NCBI RefSeq assembly: GCF_020075705.1 | Contig: NZ_JAIQUM010000024.1 | Coordinates: forward strand, 1-64,000 | From: Metabacillus rhizolycopersici | Lineage (GTDB): Bacteria; Bacillota; Bacilli; Bacillales; Bacillaceae | Direction of reading: 5' to 3' | Length of the DNA: 64,000 nt | Part shown: positions 45,410 to 54,454 of the stretch, in pieces | Layout: the number at the start of each line of letters is the position of its first letter | Numbering within the stretch: position 1 is the stretch's first letter | Program-made: the position numbers and the translations under genes | The notes under the pieces: model-generated | Databases searched by the model: none | Seen by the model: only the letters and a program-made list of their open reading frames with translations | Told to the model about the DNA's origin: nothing

Positions 45410-46018
45410 ATGCGAGATCGTATTGATCAAGGACTTCAAGAGCGTCATGGTTATCGAATATCGGATGACATGGGAATAATGACAAATGAAAAGTGGCAAG
45501 CAATTATAAATAATGATGCTTCGTACAATAATCATTTCTTCTATGCTGTAAAGACAACGGGGATTTTCTGTAAACCGTCATGCAAATCTCGTGTTCCAAA
45601 AAAAGAAAATGTAGGGATTTTCCAAAAAGCGGAACAAGCTCTAGATGCAAATTTTCGACCATGTAAACGTTGTAAGCCTACAAACGAGCGATTACCTGAT
45701 AGTGAATGGATAGCCCTTATCACTGAATACATTGACAAGAATTTTACAGAAAAATTAACGTTAAAAATGTTAGCAGATATTTCTCATGGTAGCCCCTATC
45801 ATTTACATCGAACATTTAAAAAAATTAAGGGTATCACGCCAGTTGAGTATATACAACAGATTAGAATAAACGAGGCAAAAAAATTTTTGATGCAAACGAA
45901 TAAGGCGATTGCGGATATTTCTATCTGTGTAGGTATGTCAAACACACCCTATTTTATAACTTTATTTAAAAAGAAAACCGGTCATACTCCGGCACAATTT
46001 CGTCAGGTACATCGCTAA
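45410..46018 (+). CDS. adaA: AdaA: methylphosphotriester-DNA methyltransferase and activator
   Basis: 202 residues. The N-terminal zinc domain has the four Cys of Ada: FFYAVKTTGIFCKPSCKSR and FRPCKRCKP, where one Cys takes the methyl group from a phosphotriester. The C-terminus is an AraC helix-turn-helix (LKMLADISHGSPYHLHRTFK, ISICVGMSNTPYFITLFKK). Once methylated it activates the adaptive response genes. Start at 45410 has AAAGGAG; a start at 45479 (MTNEKWQ) would match the family length better, so the first 23 residues are uncertain. Next to ogt. Confidence 0.92.
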   Translation: MRDRIDQGLQERHGYRISDDMGIMTNEKWQAIINNDASYNNHFFYAVKTTGIFCKPSCKSRVPKKENVGIFQKAEQALDANFRPCKRCKPTNERLPDSEWIALITEYIDKNFTEKLTLKMLADISHGSPYHLHRTFKKIKGITPVEYIQQIRINEAKKFLMQTNKAIADISICVGMSNTPYFITLFKKKTGHTPAQFRQVHR

Positions 46019-46043
46019 ATGAATAAAATGGAGGAAATGTAAA

Positions 46044-46577
46044 ATGGAGTCAAAAAATAGACCAATCATTTATTGGTCTTTGCTAACGTATAAGGATTGG
46101 AACTTTTATATAGCTTCAACAACAAAGGGGCTTGTGTTTGTTGGTTCAGAGAACAAACCATTTGAGGAATTGTCCGAATGGGCCAAGAAGCGTTTTTCAG
46201 GTAGTCCCCTTGTTGAAAATCGTGAAAAACTTGAACCATATGCTGTAGAAATCATCGAGTATCTCGAAGGTAAGCGGAAAATATTTACGGTCCCATTTAA
46301 TTACAATGGTACAGAATTTCAGCTTGCAGTCTGGAATGCACTTTGTGAAATTCCGTACGGACAAACGAAGTCGTATTCCGACATTGCAAATCATATTAAC
46401 AAACCAGCCGCTGTTCGTGCCGTAGGAGCGGCGATTGGGGCAAATCCAGTTTTAATTACTGTTCCATGTCATCGGGTAGTAGGAAAGAATGGTTCGTTAA
46501 CTGGCTATCGCGGTGGATTGAACATGAAGACACAGCTTTTAGATTTAGAAAAACAAGGTTCACTTAGCAAGGATTGA
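46044..46577 (+). CDS. adaB: methylated-DNA-protein cysteine methyltransferase (AdaB/Ogt)
   Basis: 177 residues. The active site PCHRVVGKNG lies near residue 140, and the DNA-recognition part is FQLAVWNALCEIPYGQTKSYSDIA. It repairs O6-methylguanine by irreversible transfer to its Cys. It starts 25 bases after adaA with a GGAGGAAATG site and should be coinduced by AdaA. Confidence 0.95.
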   Translation: MESKNRPIIYWSLLTYKDWNFYIASTTKGLVFVGSENKPFEELSEWAKKRFSGSPLVENREKLEPYAVEIIEYLEGKRKIFTVPFNYNGTEFQLAVWNALCEIPYGQTKSYSDIANHINKPAAVRAVGAAIGANPVLITVPCHRVVGKNGSLTGYRGGLNMKTQLLDLEKQGSLSKD

Positions 46578-46612
46578 ACCTTTCGTATTATGAATCGAAG
46601 AGAGGTTTCGCT

Positions 46613-47402
46613 ATGAAAAGTGAATTGTTCTACAAAAATCCCAAAACCAAACTTAATAAAGGTACGGGCTTTCTTTCAGGATATTCTCATTCACTCAATC
46701 CATATAGCGGTTGTTCATTTGGATGTTCGTATTGTTAAGTCCGGCAAATGCCTGTATCTCTCTTTAGAGAGGGGGAATGGGGAAAATGGTGCTGCCACTT
46801 TACTAAGCAAGGAGCTTCGTCGCGCCAAAGCCAAGGGGGATAAACATTTTTATGTCATCAAGCACCGACCCATATCAACCCGTAGAGCATAAGGGAAAAG
46901 TGACGAGATCGCTACTAGAGGTAATGATAGATGATCCTCCCAATTTCTTATTAGTACAGACGAGAGTCCACTTGTAAGTCTAGATATTGATTTGTTACAG
47001 CAATTAAAGGAAAGAGTCCGGATAAATATGACAATTGAGACGGACTCAAAAATAATCCGTAAACATTTTACTCCAGGAGCACCACCAATTCAGGCGCGCT
47101 TTAAGACGCTACAACAATTAGCGGATGCGGGTATACCTATCCAAGTTGCGGTAGCACCGATCTTATCGAGTGGGGAATATTTTCTTGAGAAATTGAAAGC
47201 ACTCGTTAATCGGATCTGTATAGATGACTACTTTATGGGCGATGGCAGTGGCGGAAAACGTACTAGAAATTGAAAAAAATATGGCGAACTTGGTTTAGAA
47301 GAATGGTATGGACCGCAAGCAATCAAAAAAGTATATAAGAGATTTTTAGGAATCTTTCCGGAAAATCAGATTTATGTTAGCCAGCAAGGGTTCGAGCCGT
47401 AA
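46613..47402 (+). pseudogene. SplB-like radical SAM protein, nonsense and frameshift mutations
   Basis: Reads KSELFYKNPKTKLNKGTGFL, then NPYSGCSFGCSYC with the radical SAM cysteines, then TAA where a Tyr codon is expected (46736), and continues VRQMPVSLFREGEWGKW. Frame changes then occur near 46790 and 46850 (SSSTDPYQPVEHK is in another frame) and a further stop before GELGLEEWYGPQAIKKVY. The protein is of the COG1533 class. All parts are in order, so decay is recent. Confidence 0.85.
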
Positions 47403-47560
47403 AGAATTCTGATAGATAAAATATGAGTAGTATTTACAATGATTGAGTAATGTAAGCGATAGTTACTTGATGAAATAGTGAAAGGGTAAAAAGATAGGCC
47501 TCAATTAGGAAGAGATCTCTTACTTGGACACGAAGAGGGTTACAGGTACCCATAAAAGGG

Positions 47561-48092
47561 GAAAAATTGCTATGACGGTAACGAAAAGAGTTGAAAGGTT
47601 CCCCTAAAGAGAAAAAATGGCTATTACCGGTAACGAAAAGAGCCTAAAGTTGCCCGCAAAGAGGAAAAATGGCTATTACCGGTAACGAAAAGAGCCTAAA
47701 GTTGCCCGCAAAGAGAAAAAATGGCTATTACCGGTAACGAAAAGAGCCTAAAGTTGCCCGCAAAGAGGAAAAATGGCTATTATCGGTAACGAAAAGAGCC
47801 TAAAGTTGCCCGCAAAGAGAAAAAATGGCTATTACCGGTAACGAAAAGAGTCCCAAGTTGCCCACAAAGGTAAAAAATTGCCTCCACTGATAACGAAAAG
47901 AGTCTAAAGTTGCCCACAAAGAGAAAAAAAGGTCCCTATCGGTAACGAAAAGAGTCCCAAGTTGCCCACAAAGGTAAAAAATTGCCTCCACTGGTAACGA
48001 AAAGAGCCTAAAGTTGCCCGCAAAAAGGGAAAACCGCCCTCACCGGTAACGAAAAGGGCCAAAGATGCCCACCAAAAGGAAAATCCACCTCC
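47561..48092. repeat. 52-bp tandem repeat array, about ten units
   Basis: The word TGGCTATTACCGGTAACGAA recurs at 47618, 47670, 47722, 47774 and 47826 with an exact 52-base step, and diverged units continue at about 47879, 47931, 47983 and 48035. Each full unit has the palindrome TTACCGGTAA, then AAGAGCCTAAAGTTGCCCGC. The unit length is not a multiple of three; the minus strand is open in places by chance only. Confidence 0.92.
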
Positions 48093-48153
48093 AAAATCAT
48101 CAATTTAGTCATTATGCGGAAAAAGTAACATTTTAGAATGTAAATGTGATCAA

Positions 48154-49065
48154 TCAAGAATCAATATAATACGAAGACCTACCGAATCCTACAAGTGTAT
48201 AATTCCTTTTTAGAATCCTTCTAATTGTTTTCTTGGACTCAATTACCTTGCACCATTCGTGGATAGAACTAGTTGTTATTTTTCTATCTGGAAAAAGAAG
48301 TTGAAATTGCTTAATATTCCGTATAACAGCAGCTTCAATATCCTCTTTGCATCCACATCCCTCACATACCAATTGGCTATCATTACAAGAAGTCAAAAAG
48401 GAAGTGCATAGCGGACAAGTTATCCCTTTTTTTACTTGATGAAAATCATATTTGGGAATTTGTGTGTAGGGGGATTGATGGATATGATCAGATACTAATC
48501 GTTCAGCTAACTTAACGTGTTTATCATTCAGAATTGATGTACTCATATTTAGATTTTTCATAAAACGATTAAGTTGTGTCGGTAAAATAATCGGTAAGTT
48601 TAGAGAGGCTTGAAATAAAGTAAACTCTGGGTTGATGAAGATAACATATGCTTCGATAGAAAAGCTTAATTTGTAATCTTGAAGTAATCGTCGAAATAAG
48701 GATACACTTCGTTTTAACTGAAGTAGTGGATTTTTAATTTCGTTTCCGGATTGTGTGTACCAATTGTCTGTGTTGATAAAGAAATCACCTTCATAATTTT
48801 TTACTTCAAAAAGATAAATGGTATTTTGAGAAATTAGCAGTGTATCGATTTGAAATAAGGATCCATTATTTTCAAGTAACAAGTCGTATAAAATAATCCA
48901 TTCACTTGTGAGATTCTCTAACCAAGCGGCCACCTTAGATTCACCTTCGTAGCCTTTCTCAAGGTTTAAATAATGTAGCTTTTCCTTAGACGATAAATTT
49001 TTTCGTTTGCTTAAATAGCTTAGAAGCTTTAATTCTACGGGTTCAATATGAGGTTTCATAAGCAT
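48154..49065 (-). CDS. NERD-domain protein with zinc-ribbon
   Basis: 303 residues. The NERD (nuclease-related) domain spans about residues 35-150: GYEGESKVAAWLENL, ILYDLLLENNGSLFQIDTLL and YLFEVKNYEGDF with the E-x-K catalytic-like pair. A zinc ribbon follows (CPLCTSFLTSC, LVCEGCGC, about residues 215-245). Bacillus has many NERD proteins; their substrates are not known. Its stop lies about 60 bases from the 52-bp repeat array. Confidence 0.85.
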   Translation of the reverse strand: MLMKPHIEPVELKLLSYLSKRKNLSSKEKLHYLNLEKGYEGESKVAAWLENLTSEWIILYDLLLENNGSLFQIDTLLISQNTIYLFEVKNYEGDFFINTDNWYTQSGNEIKNPLLQLKRSVSLFRRLLQDYKLSFSIEAYVIFINPEFTLFQASLNLPIILPTQLNRFMKNLNMSTSILNDKHVKLAERLVSDHIHQSPYTQIPKYDFHQVKKGITCPLCTSFLTSCNDSQLVCEGCGCKEDIEAAVIRNIKQFQLLFPDRKITTSSIHEWCKVIESKKTIRRILKRNYTLVGFGRSSYYIDS

Positions 49066-50107
49066 TTCTTACTTCCCTTCTTCCGTATTAGCTGCATATT
49101 GTATGAATTCTCCTTGATACATTTTAAGAAAGATTACCCGTATTTTCAACTATACAAATATCAGTTTTATGTTAGTAAACTAGGGTTCGTGCTGAAAAGA
49201 TTATACGGAAGATTATATTGACCTTCAGCACTTAGGGTAATAGAAAAAGGTGGTTTGGTGAAATAATGAGTGTATTTTGCTGATGAGCAAATAGGTTAGG
49301 AAGCCTTAAACAAATGGTTAATCAACACGATAAAGTTGAGCTGAAAGTGACATTAATGGCTTTAGAAATGGTAATTGTCGAAACTTGAAGAATAGTTGAA
49401 ATTGAAATTGTAATCGCTTTCATTTATAATGAAAGCAGGGGATGGCACGTGTGGCCATTACAGTATTAAGGCGTAGGTGGGGCCGATACTAATGAAATAG
49501 TAAGTAAATGATGGAGTAGAAATTTGTTTGTGTTTATTTTATGAAATAAGTTGGGAAAAGTCCCATATATATATTATTGAATTATGTATTGTTGTCTGAA
49601 TGTTATTTATCACACAAAAATAGTGTAGTTAGAGGACTTTTTTCGACAAACACGTATATTACTCTTGTCGTATACTTAACTATGTTGATTGCTTTATGAT
49701 AGAAAATCATATTTTACATGCTTATTTTCTAGTAAGTAGGTTATTATTCTAGCTTTTAATAGCGGGAGAGTGATGTTCAATTACATACATCTTCGGTTTT
49801 TTAGAAATGAATGGTGGAGAGGAAAAGTAGATTTATTCAGAATATGGTTTTCAACAATTACTTTAAAATGAGCGGGGATGTATCATTTTAGGTCAGGGGC
49901 TTTTGGGTTCCATGGAATTTTAATGTAATCGACTGAGATATCTGCACTTTGCACAATTCATTAGTCGGGGAGCCACTGGGAAAAAAGCATTCCAGTAGTT
50001 GATATTATTTCGCGTATTATTCCAGATAATGAAAGGTCAAAGCACCATTTAGAGAATTACGACGCTGAATCAATTCATATGGGATGGCTATATGGAGGGA
50101 TTTTGAT
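49066..50107. other. 1-kb region without convincing gene
   Basis: It holds an isolated perfect cre site (49409-49422) overlapping a hairpin (49416-49436). Short frames such as 49772-49876 (34 codons, begins MFNYIHLRFF) lack support. Confidence 0.4.
49409..49422. promoter_or_regulatory. isolated cre-like site
   Basis: TGTAATCGCTTTCA agrees with TGWNANCGNTNWCA at all defined positions. It overlaps GCTTTCATT/AATGAAAGC, a palindrome. No sugar gene lies next to it. Confidence 0.5.
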
Positions 50108-50260
50108 ATGTACTATGTAATGTATAATCAAGCAGAAGAAGTTATTTGTAAAGATATTGACGAAGTTACAAGCAACCTAATCAATGATTGGAAATTATAT
50201 GGCTTTAGTGAGAGTGAACAATTAGCTTCATCATTATTGCACGAGTGTAAATATTATTAA
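50108..50260 (+). CDS. hypothetical small protein (50 aa)
   Basis: ATG after TGGAGGGATTTTGAT, a good ribosome binding site, opens a 50-codon frame. The product is acidic and soluble (MYYVMYNQAEEVICKDIDEV...), unrecognised. Support comes from the site and the lack of competing frames. Confidence 0.5.
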   Translation: MYYVMYNQAEEVICKDIDEVTSNLINDWKLYGFSESEQLASSLLHECKYY

Positions 50261-50366
50261 CAAAGAATCTAGATCATGTGTAGATGTTTTGGAACTAAAT
50301 CTAGCAAGTGTGAATTTTACAAAGGCACCCTTTATGGGAAGTATTTCTGTACACATAAAGAGAAAA

Positions 50367-50412
50367 AGAAGCTAATCAACAACTGCATGCAGGCTGTTGA
50401 TTAGCTTCTTTA
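50367..50412. terminator. bidirectional terminator
   Basis: AAGAAGCTAATCAACA and TGTTGATTAGCTTCTT form a perfect 16-bp stem with A and T runs at either side, behind the malic enzyme gene. Confidence 0.9.
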
Positions 50413-50420
50413 TTTTCAAT

Positions 50421-51668
50421 TTATTTGATAACAGGTTGATGTGTTTCTGACATTGCTAATAAGCGCTCTTTTATTTGATTCGTATTTACTAGCTTTTGCG
50501 CAACACCTGATTCTATTGCAGCGTTTGCAACAGCTTCTGCTACATAAGCAGCAACTCTGCGGTCAAATGGATCAGGAATGACATAATCAGCATGAAGTTC
50601 TTCATCTGAAATTAAAGTTGCAATTGCATGTACGGCAGCTAATTTCATTTCTTCATTTATCTCTTTTGCTTGAACGTCCAAAGCCCCTCGGAAAATACCA
50701 GGGAAGGCAAGTACGTTATTGACTTGATTAGGAAAGTCTGAACGGCCTGTCCCAATTACAAGTGCTCCAGCTTCTTTGGCTGCTTCTGGCAAGATCTCTG
50801 GTATTGGATTCGCCATGGCAAAAATAATCGGATCACTATTCATCGAACGAACCATGTCTTTCGTAACAGCCCCAGCTGCTGACACACCGACAAACACATC
50901 TGCTCCAACAAGAGCATCTGCCAATGTACCTTGTTTTTGTTCTTTATTGGTGATACGAGCCATTTCATCTTTAAATGGATTCATCCCGACGGGGCGTCCT
51001 TCATAAATGATTCCTTTTGTATCACATAAAATGACGTCTTTTACACCCATATGCAGCAGTAATTTGACAATGGCCACGCCAGCGGCACCTGCACCGTTTG
51101 CTACAACGCGAATTTCTTCTATTTTTTTGTCAACTAGTTTCAAAGCATTAAGTAATCCGGCAGCGGTTACAATGGCTGTCCCGTGCTGATCATCATGGAA
51201 AATCGGAATATTACAAACTTTACGTAGTTGTTCTTCTATTTCAAAGCATTTTGGTGCTGCTATGTCTTCTAAGTTCACTCCGCCAAAAGTCGGTTCCAAT
51301 AATTTGACAACTTCGACAATTTTCTCAGGGTCTGTTGTATCCAAGCAAATTGGGAATGCATCTACATCTGCAAACGATTTGAATAACAATGCTTTTCCTT
51401 CCATGACTGGCATAGCTGCTTTCGGGCCAATATTCCCAAGACCGAGAACCGCTGTCCCATCAGAAACAACTGCAACTAGATTCCCCTTCATGGTGTAATC
51501 ATATACTTTGTTTTCATCTTCAAAAATATCCAAGCATGGTTCAGCTACACCTGGAGAATAAGCAAGACTTAAATCTTTCGCATTGGTTACTGGAACTTTA
51601 GAATGAACACCTAGTTTTCCTTGCTTTTCCTTATGCATCTTTAAAGCTTCTTCACGTAAAGTTGACAT
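50421..51668 (-). CDS. ytsJ: NADP-type malic enzyme (YtsJ-like)
   Basis: 415 residues, the short bacterial type like B. subtilis YtsJ (410). It decarboxylates malate to pyruvate with formation of NAD(P)H. The motifs are AYSPGVAEPC (malic enzyme N-domain), NLEDIAAPKCFEIEEQLR with metal ligands, FHDDQHGTAIVTAAGLLNAL, and the Rossmann segment VVANGAGAAGVAIVKLL. ATG after AAAGGAGCG. Stand-alone gene with its own terminator. Confidence 0.94.
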   Translation of the reverse strand: MSTLREEALKMHKEKQGKLGVHSKVPVTNAKDLSLAYSPGVAEPCLDIFEDENKVYDYTMKGNLVAVVSDGTAVLGLGNIGPKAAMPVMEGKALLFKSFADVDAFPICLDTTDPEKIVEVVKLLEPTFGGVNLEDIAAPKCFEIEEQLRKVCNIPIFHDDQHGTAIVTAAGLLNALKLVDKKIEEIRVVANGAGAAGVAIVKLLLHMGVKDVILCDTKGIIYEGRPVGMNPFKDEMARITNKEQKQGTLADALVGADVFVGVSAAGAVTKDMVRSMNSDPIIFAMANPIPEILPEAAKEAGALVIGTGRSDFPNQVNNVLAFPGIFRGALDVQAKEINEEMKLAAVHAIATLISDEELHADYVIPDPFDRRVAAYVAEAVANAAIESGVAQKLVNTNQIKERLLAMSETHQPVIK

Positions 51669-51754
51669 TCAGTGACGCTCCTTTTGTTTAATTTAAGAGA
51701 TATTTAATTTAGTAAACAAAGAGTGAAAGACTTGCAGGACTCCTTGGTAAAGTT

Positions 51755-51913
51755 TTAACCAGTTGCTAAAGCTAAATCAGGATCATTAAAGTAAACTACA
51801 TGGGAAAGAATCTTACAACCTCGAATATTCTTGAATGTTTCTCGTGCCTCAATTTCTGTGTTAAATTCAAACATTTTCGTGTTTTCCTTTGAATAGACCG
51901 TGATTACCCACAT
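51755..51913 (-). CDS. hypothetical small protein (52 aa)
   Basis: The ATG at 51913 follows GGGGGAG at good spacing; the frame is open for 18 codons before it. Product MWVITVYSKENTKMFEFNTE and FKNIRGCKILSHVVYFND, a compact alpha/beta-like small protein that I know only as unnamed Bacillus proteins. Between malic enzyme and the J-domain gene, reading leftward. Confidence 0.6.
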   Translation of the reverse strand: MWVITVYSKENTKMFEFNTEIEARETFKNIRGCKILSHVVYFNDPDLALATG

Positions 51914-52186
51914 GAAAAGCTTCTCCCCCAATATAAGATTGTTTTCCCCTTGGTGCATAATACCCAAGGGTCAATAAAGGATATTATGAACCATTAGAAA
52001 CAAGTTGAAAACACTTTCTACAAAAGAAGTCAAAACGTTACAAAATATACCTTTTTTAATAGATCTCACCTATATGTAATTGGTCAGTAATCAAGTATAT
52101 GTCTTGACAAATTGAGAGGATTAAGAGTAGTCCAATAATCGTGTTTTGTTTTTAAAATTTTCTATATTGCTAATAGAAAAAAACAA

Positions 52187-52975
52187 TTAATCTTTGATAC
52201 TATTCCTAAACGTATCATAATCAGTTTTAATATATTGAAATGTTTTTGCGTTGCCGCCACGATCGGGATGAGCTATTTTTAATAAATCTTTATACCCGGC
52301 TAACAGTTCTTTATTACTCGCCTTTTTTGAAAGTCCTAATTTTCGACGATAATCCTCCGATTCAGTAGTGGGGTGGAAATTGCCATTGCCACATATGTTT
52401 TCGGTGAAACGTTTGTCTTTTAATTTTATCAACTCATCACGTAATTCAATATTTTCTTTTAATAAATCGATCGTTTCATTTTTTAATCTATTTTTCTCAT
52501 TTTGTAGAAATATCAACTCTTGATTTAATTTATCTCTTTGTAGGATTAATATTTTTGATGCGGCTTCATGAAGTTCTTCAATAACTTCTATATGCTCATC
52601 TTGTGCTTTTATTTTTAATTTTAATTGATGTATTATGTCATCCTTATTTTGATTAGTCCTATTATTTGTCAGCAGCTTTGAAACTGTTTCATCAATCATG
52701 TATCCAGTATTCCTATTCCTAGTTCCATCGTATTTAATCTTACCTTCACGGAGCCAATGTGTAACGGTTTGGATACCAATACTATCAGCTACTCCTGCAT
52801 CCTTCAACAGTTCAATAACATAATCAGTATCATCAATTATATATTCAGCTTTCCTATTGCTGTTACCATCATATTTAATCTTACCTTCACGGAGCCAACG
52901 TCTAACAGTTTGAATACTATTATTTTCAGGTACGCCTGCATCCATTAATAGATTAAAAGCTTGATCTGTGTTCAC
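52187..52975 (-). CDS. J-domain protein with tandem HTH-like repeats and coiled coil
   Basis: 262 residues. Two repeats of about 42 residues at the N-terminus share NSIQTVRRWLREGKIKYDG / IGIQTVTHWLREGKIKYDG, the pattern of a MerR/excisionase-type DNA-binding helix pair. A long coiled coil follows (about 105-190, DELIKLKDKR). The C-terminus is a J-domain with the HPD motif in LKIAHPDRGGNAKTF (near residue 237). It should recruit DnaK to DNA-bound partners; this is an inference. GTG start after AAAGGGG. Confidence 0.8.
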   Translation of the reverse strand: MNTDQAFNLLMDAGVPENNSIQTVRRWLREGKIKYDGNSNRKAEYIIDDTDYVIELLKDAGVADSIGIQTVTHWLREGKIKYDGTRNRNTGYMIDETVSKLLTNNRTNQNKDDIIHQLKLKIKAQDEHIEVIEELHEAASKILILQRDKLNQELIFLQNEKNRLKNETIDLLKENIELRDELIKLKDKRFTENICGNGNFHPTTESEDYRRKLGLSKKASNKELLAGYKDLLKIAHPDRGGNAKTFQYIKTDYDTFRNSIKD

Positions 52976-53442
52976 GATGCATCCCCTTTCTCTTATTAAT
53001 GGTATGTCCTGTTACTTTGAGTAGAATTAGTCTCTAGTATATGTATAAGAAAAGGGGCTTCATTTTTTGTCCTTTTTTGCAAAAATCAACTACAAATCTT
53101 TACCGGAGAATCAAATAATGAGGATGTCAGTAAAAAAACCTTGCAAATAGTAATTATTGCGTTTTAATATGTATAATTAGATTGTGTAAAATATATCATC
53201 AACATCATTTAAATCGAAATGATTCTAATTTAAATACAATGGAGTGGAAATAGTTAAAAAACCGAAAATTGTTAAAGTGAAATGCAGCAAATAGGTGAAT
53301 CATTTCCAGAACCTAGTTACTCTACAAACAAGCTATCAGTTTAAGAGTTGTAAAAGGAATTAGGAATCTATTATGTAAAAAAGTTTAATAAAGTAATGAA
53401 TAGTCTGTAATGGTATGCATAAAATTACAATGGTATATCACT
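52976..53442. other. intergenic region between the J-domain gene and the Zur-type operon
   Basis: A/T-rich, no supported gene. Divergent promoters are expected here; the only clear site is the Zur-like box at its right edge. Confidence 0.4.
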
Positions 53443-53465
53443 TAATACGTAATTATTACGAATTA
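53443..53465 (+). promoter_or_regulatory. Zur box
   Basis: CGTAATTATTACG at 53448-53460 equals the core of the B. subtilis Zur consensus (CGTAATNATTACG), with TAATA/AATTA flanks extending the symmetry. It lies 27-50 bases before the start codon of the COG0523 gene, so it would repress the operon when zinc is plentiful. Confidence 0.82.
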
Positions 53466-53491
53466 CTTACAGGAGCATAAGGAGGAAAATA

Positions 53492-54451
53492 ATGAAAAAA
53501 ATAGCTGTCTATGTATTAAATGGTTTTTTAGGAAGTGGAAAAACAACCGTTTTGTTGAAGATGATTGAACAATACAAACAAGAAAATAAAAAAGTGGCAG
53601 TCATATTGAATGAACTAGGAACAGTAAATGTCGAAACACATTTGTTTAAAGATCAACAGTTGATTGAACTTCTAAATGGATGTATTTGTTGTACGATACA
53701 AGATGATTTACATGAAACACTTAAGGCATTGGTTGTTCAGCATGAGAAAGAAACTATCGACGTTTTGTTAATAGAGGGAACAGGTGTAGCGCATCCACTT
53801 GAAATAGCAGAAGTATTTGCTTTTGAAGATCTCGAAGCAGTATTTGAAATAGAGTCGATTATTGGAATAGTAGACGCTAGTCACTTTTTAGACTATTTAA
53901 GTATTTTTTCTAGTTCAAAAGAGATTCGAACTTTATTGAGAGAGCAAGTGCGTCATTCATCAATTATTTTACTGAATAAAATCGATTGTGTTGATGATAA
54001 ACAATTCTTGAAAATTCGCAAAAAAGTTGACTCGTTAATAAATGATAGAGTGCCAGTAATGACAGCTACATACGGAGACATTCATCTTGAAGAAATCCGA
54101 AAAAAACGCTTCGGACGGATAGAATCACTTCCATCAACAAGTTCTCATCCTCACCATCATCTTGGGTCACACCATGGGACCATTAAGATGGTAAAGATTG
54201 AATATGGACAGATGGTAGATAAGCGTATCCTAACAACCTGGCTGAATAATCTACCGAAAGAGGTTATTCGGGCAAAGGGTCTCATCCAATTCACGGGTGA
54301 TTCACACCTTACCCATGTCCAATTTGCAGACAAGCTTGTTCGCTATACAGCAATGGATATAAATGATGAACGAAAGCCTATGTTTGTATTTATTGGAAAA
54401 GACATAAGTAAAGAAATGTTTCAGGATTTTCCACATAGGATCGGAGTTTAG
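53492..54451 (+). CDS. COG0523/CobW-family GTPase, putative zinc chaperone
   Basis: 319 residues. Walker A GFLGSGKTT near residue 12, the metal motif GCICCTI near residue 66 and the NKID guanine-specificity motif near residue 165. A His-rich loop (SSHPHHHLGSHHG) at about residues 213-226 precedes the CobW C-terminal domain. In B. subtilis the related ZagA (YciC) delivers zinc under scarcity and is Zur-controlled. The Zur-like box upstream supports the same role. First gene of a three-gene operon. Confidence 0.9.
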   Translation: MKKIAVYVLNGFLGSGKTTVLLKMIEQYKQENKKVAVILNELGTVNVETHLFKDQQLIELLNGCICCTIQDDLHETLKALVVQHEKETIDVLLIEGTGVAHPLEIAEVFAFEDLEAVFEIESIIGIVDASHFLDYLSIFSSSKEIRTLLREQVRHSSIILLNKIDCVDDKQFLKIRKKVDSLINDRVPVMTATYGDIHLEEIRKKRFGRIESLPSTSSHPHHHLGSHHGTIKMVKIEYGQMVDKRILTTWLNNLPKEVIRAKGLIQFTGDSHLTHVQFADKLVRYTAMDINDERKPMFVFIGKDISKEMFQDFPHRIGV

Positions 54452-54454
54452 TAG

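Noticed and set aside
47800..47991. 63-aa minus-strand frame across the tandem repeats
   Set aside because: It is open only because the 52-bp unit lacks stops in that frame for a few copies; the peptide shifts frame with each unit, and no ribosome binding site is present.
47561..48092. CRISPR array
   Set aside because: The units are joined head to tail without unique spacers of constant length, and no cas genes are in the window.
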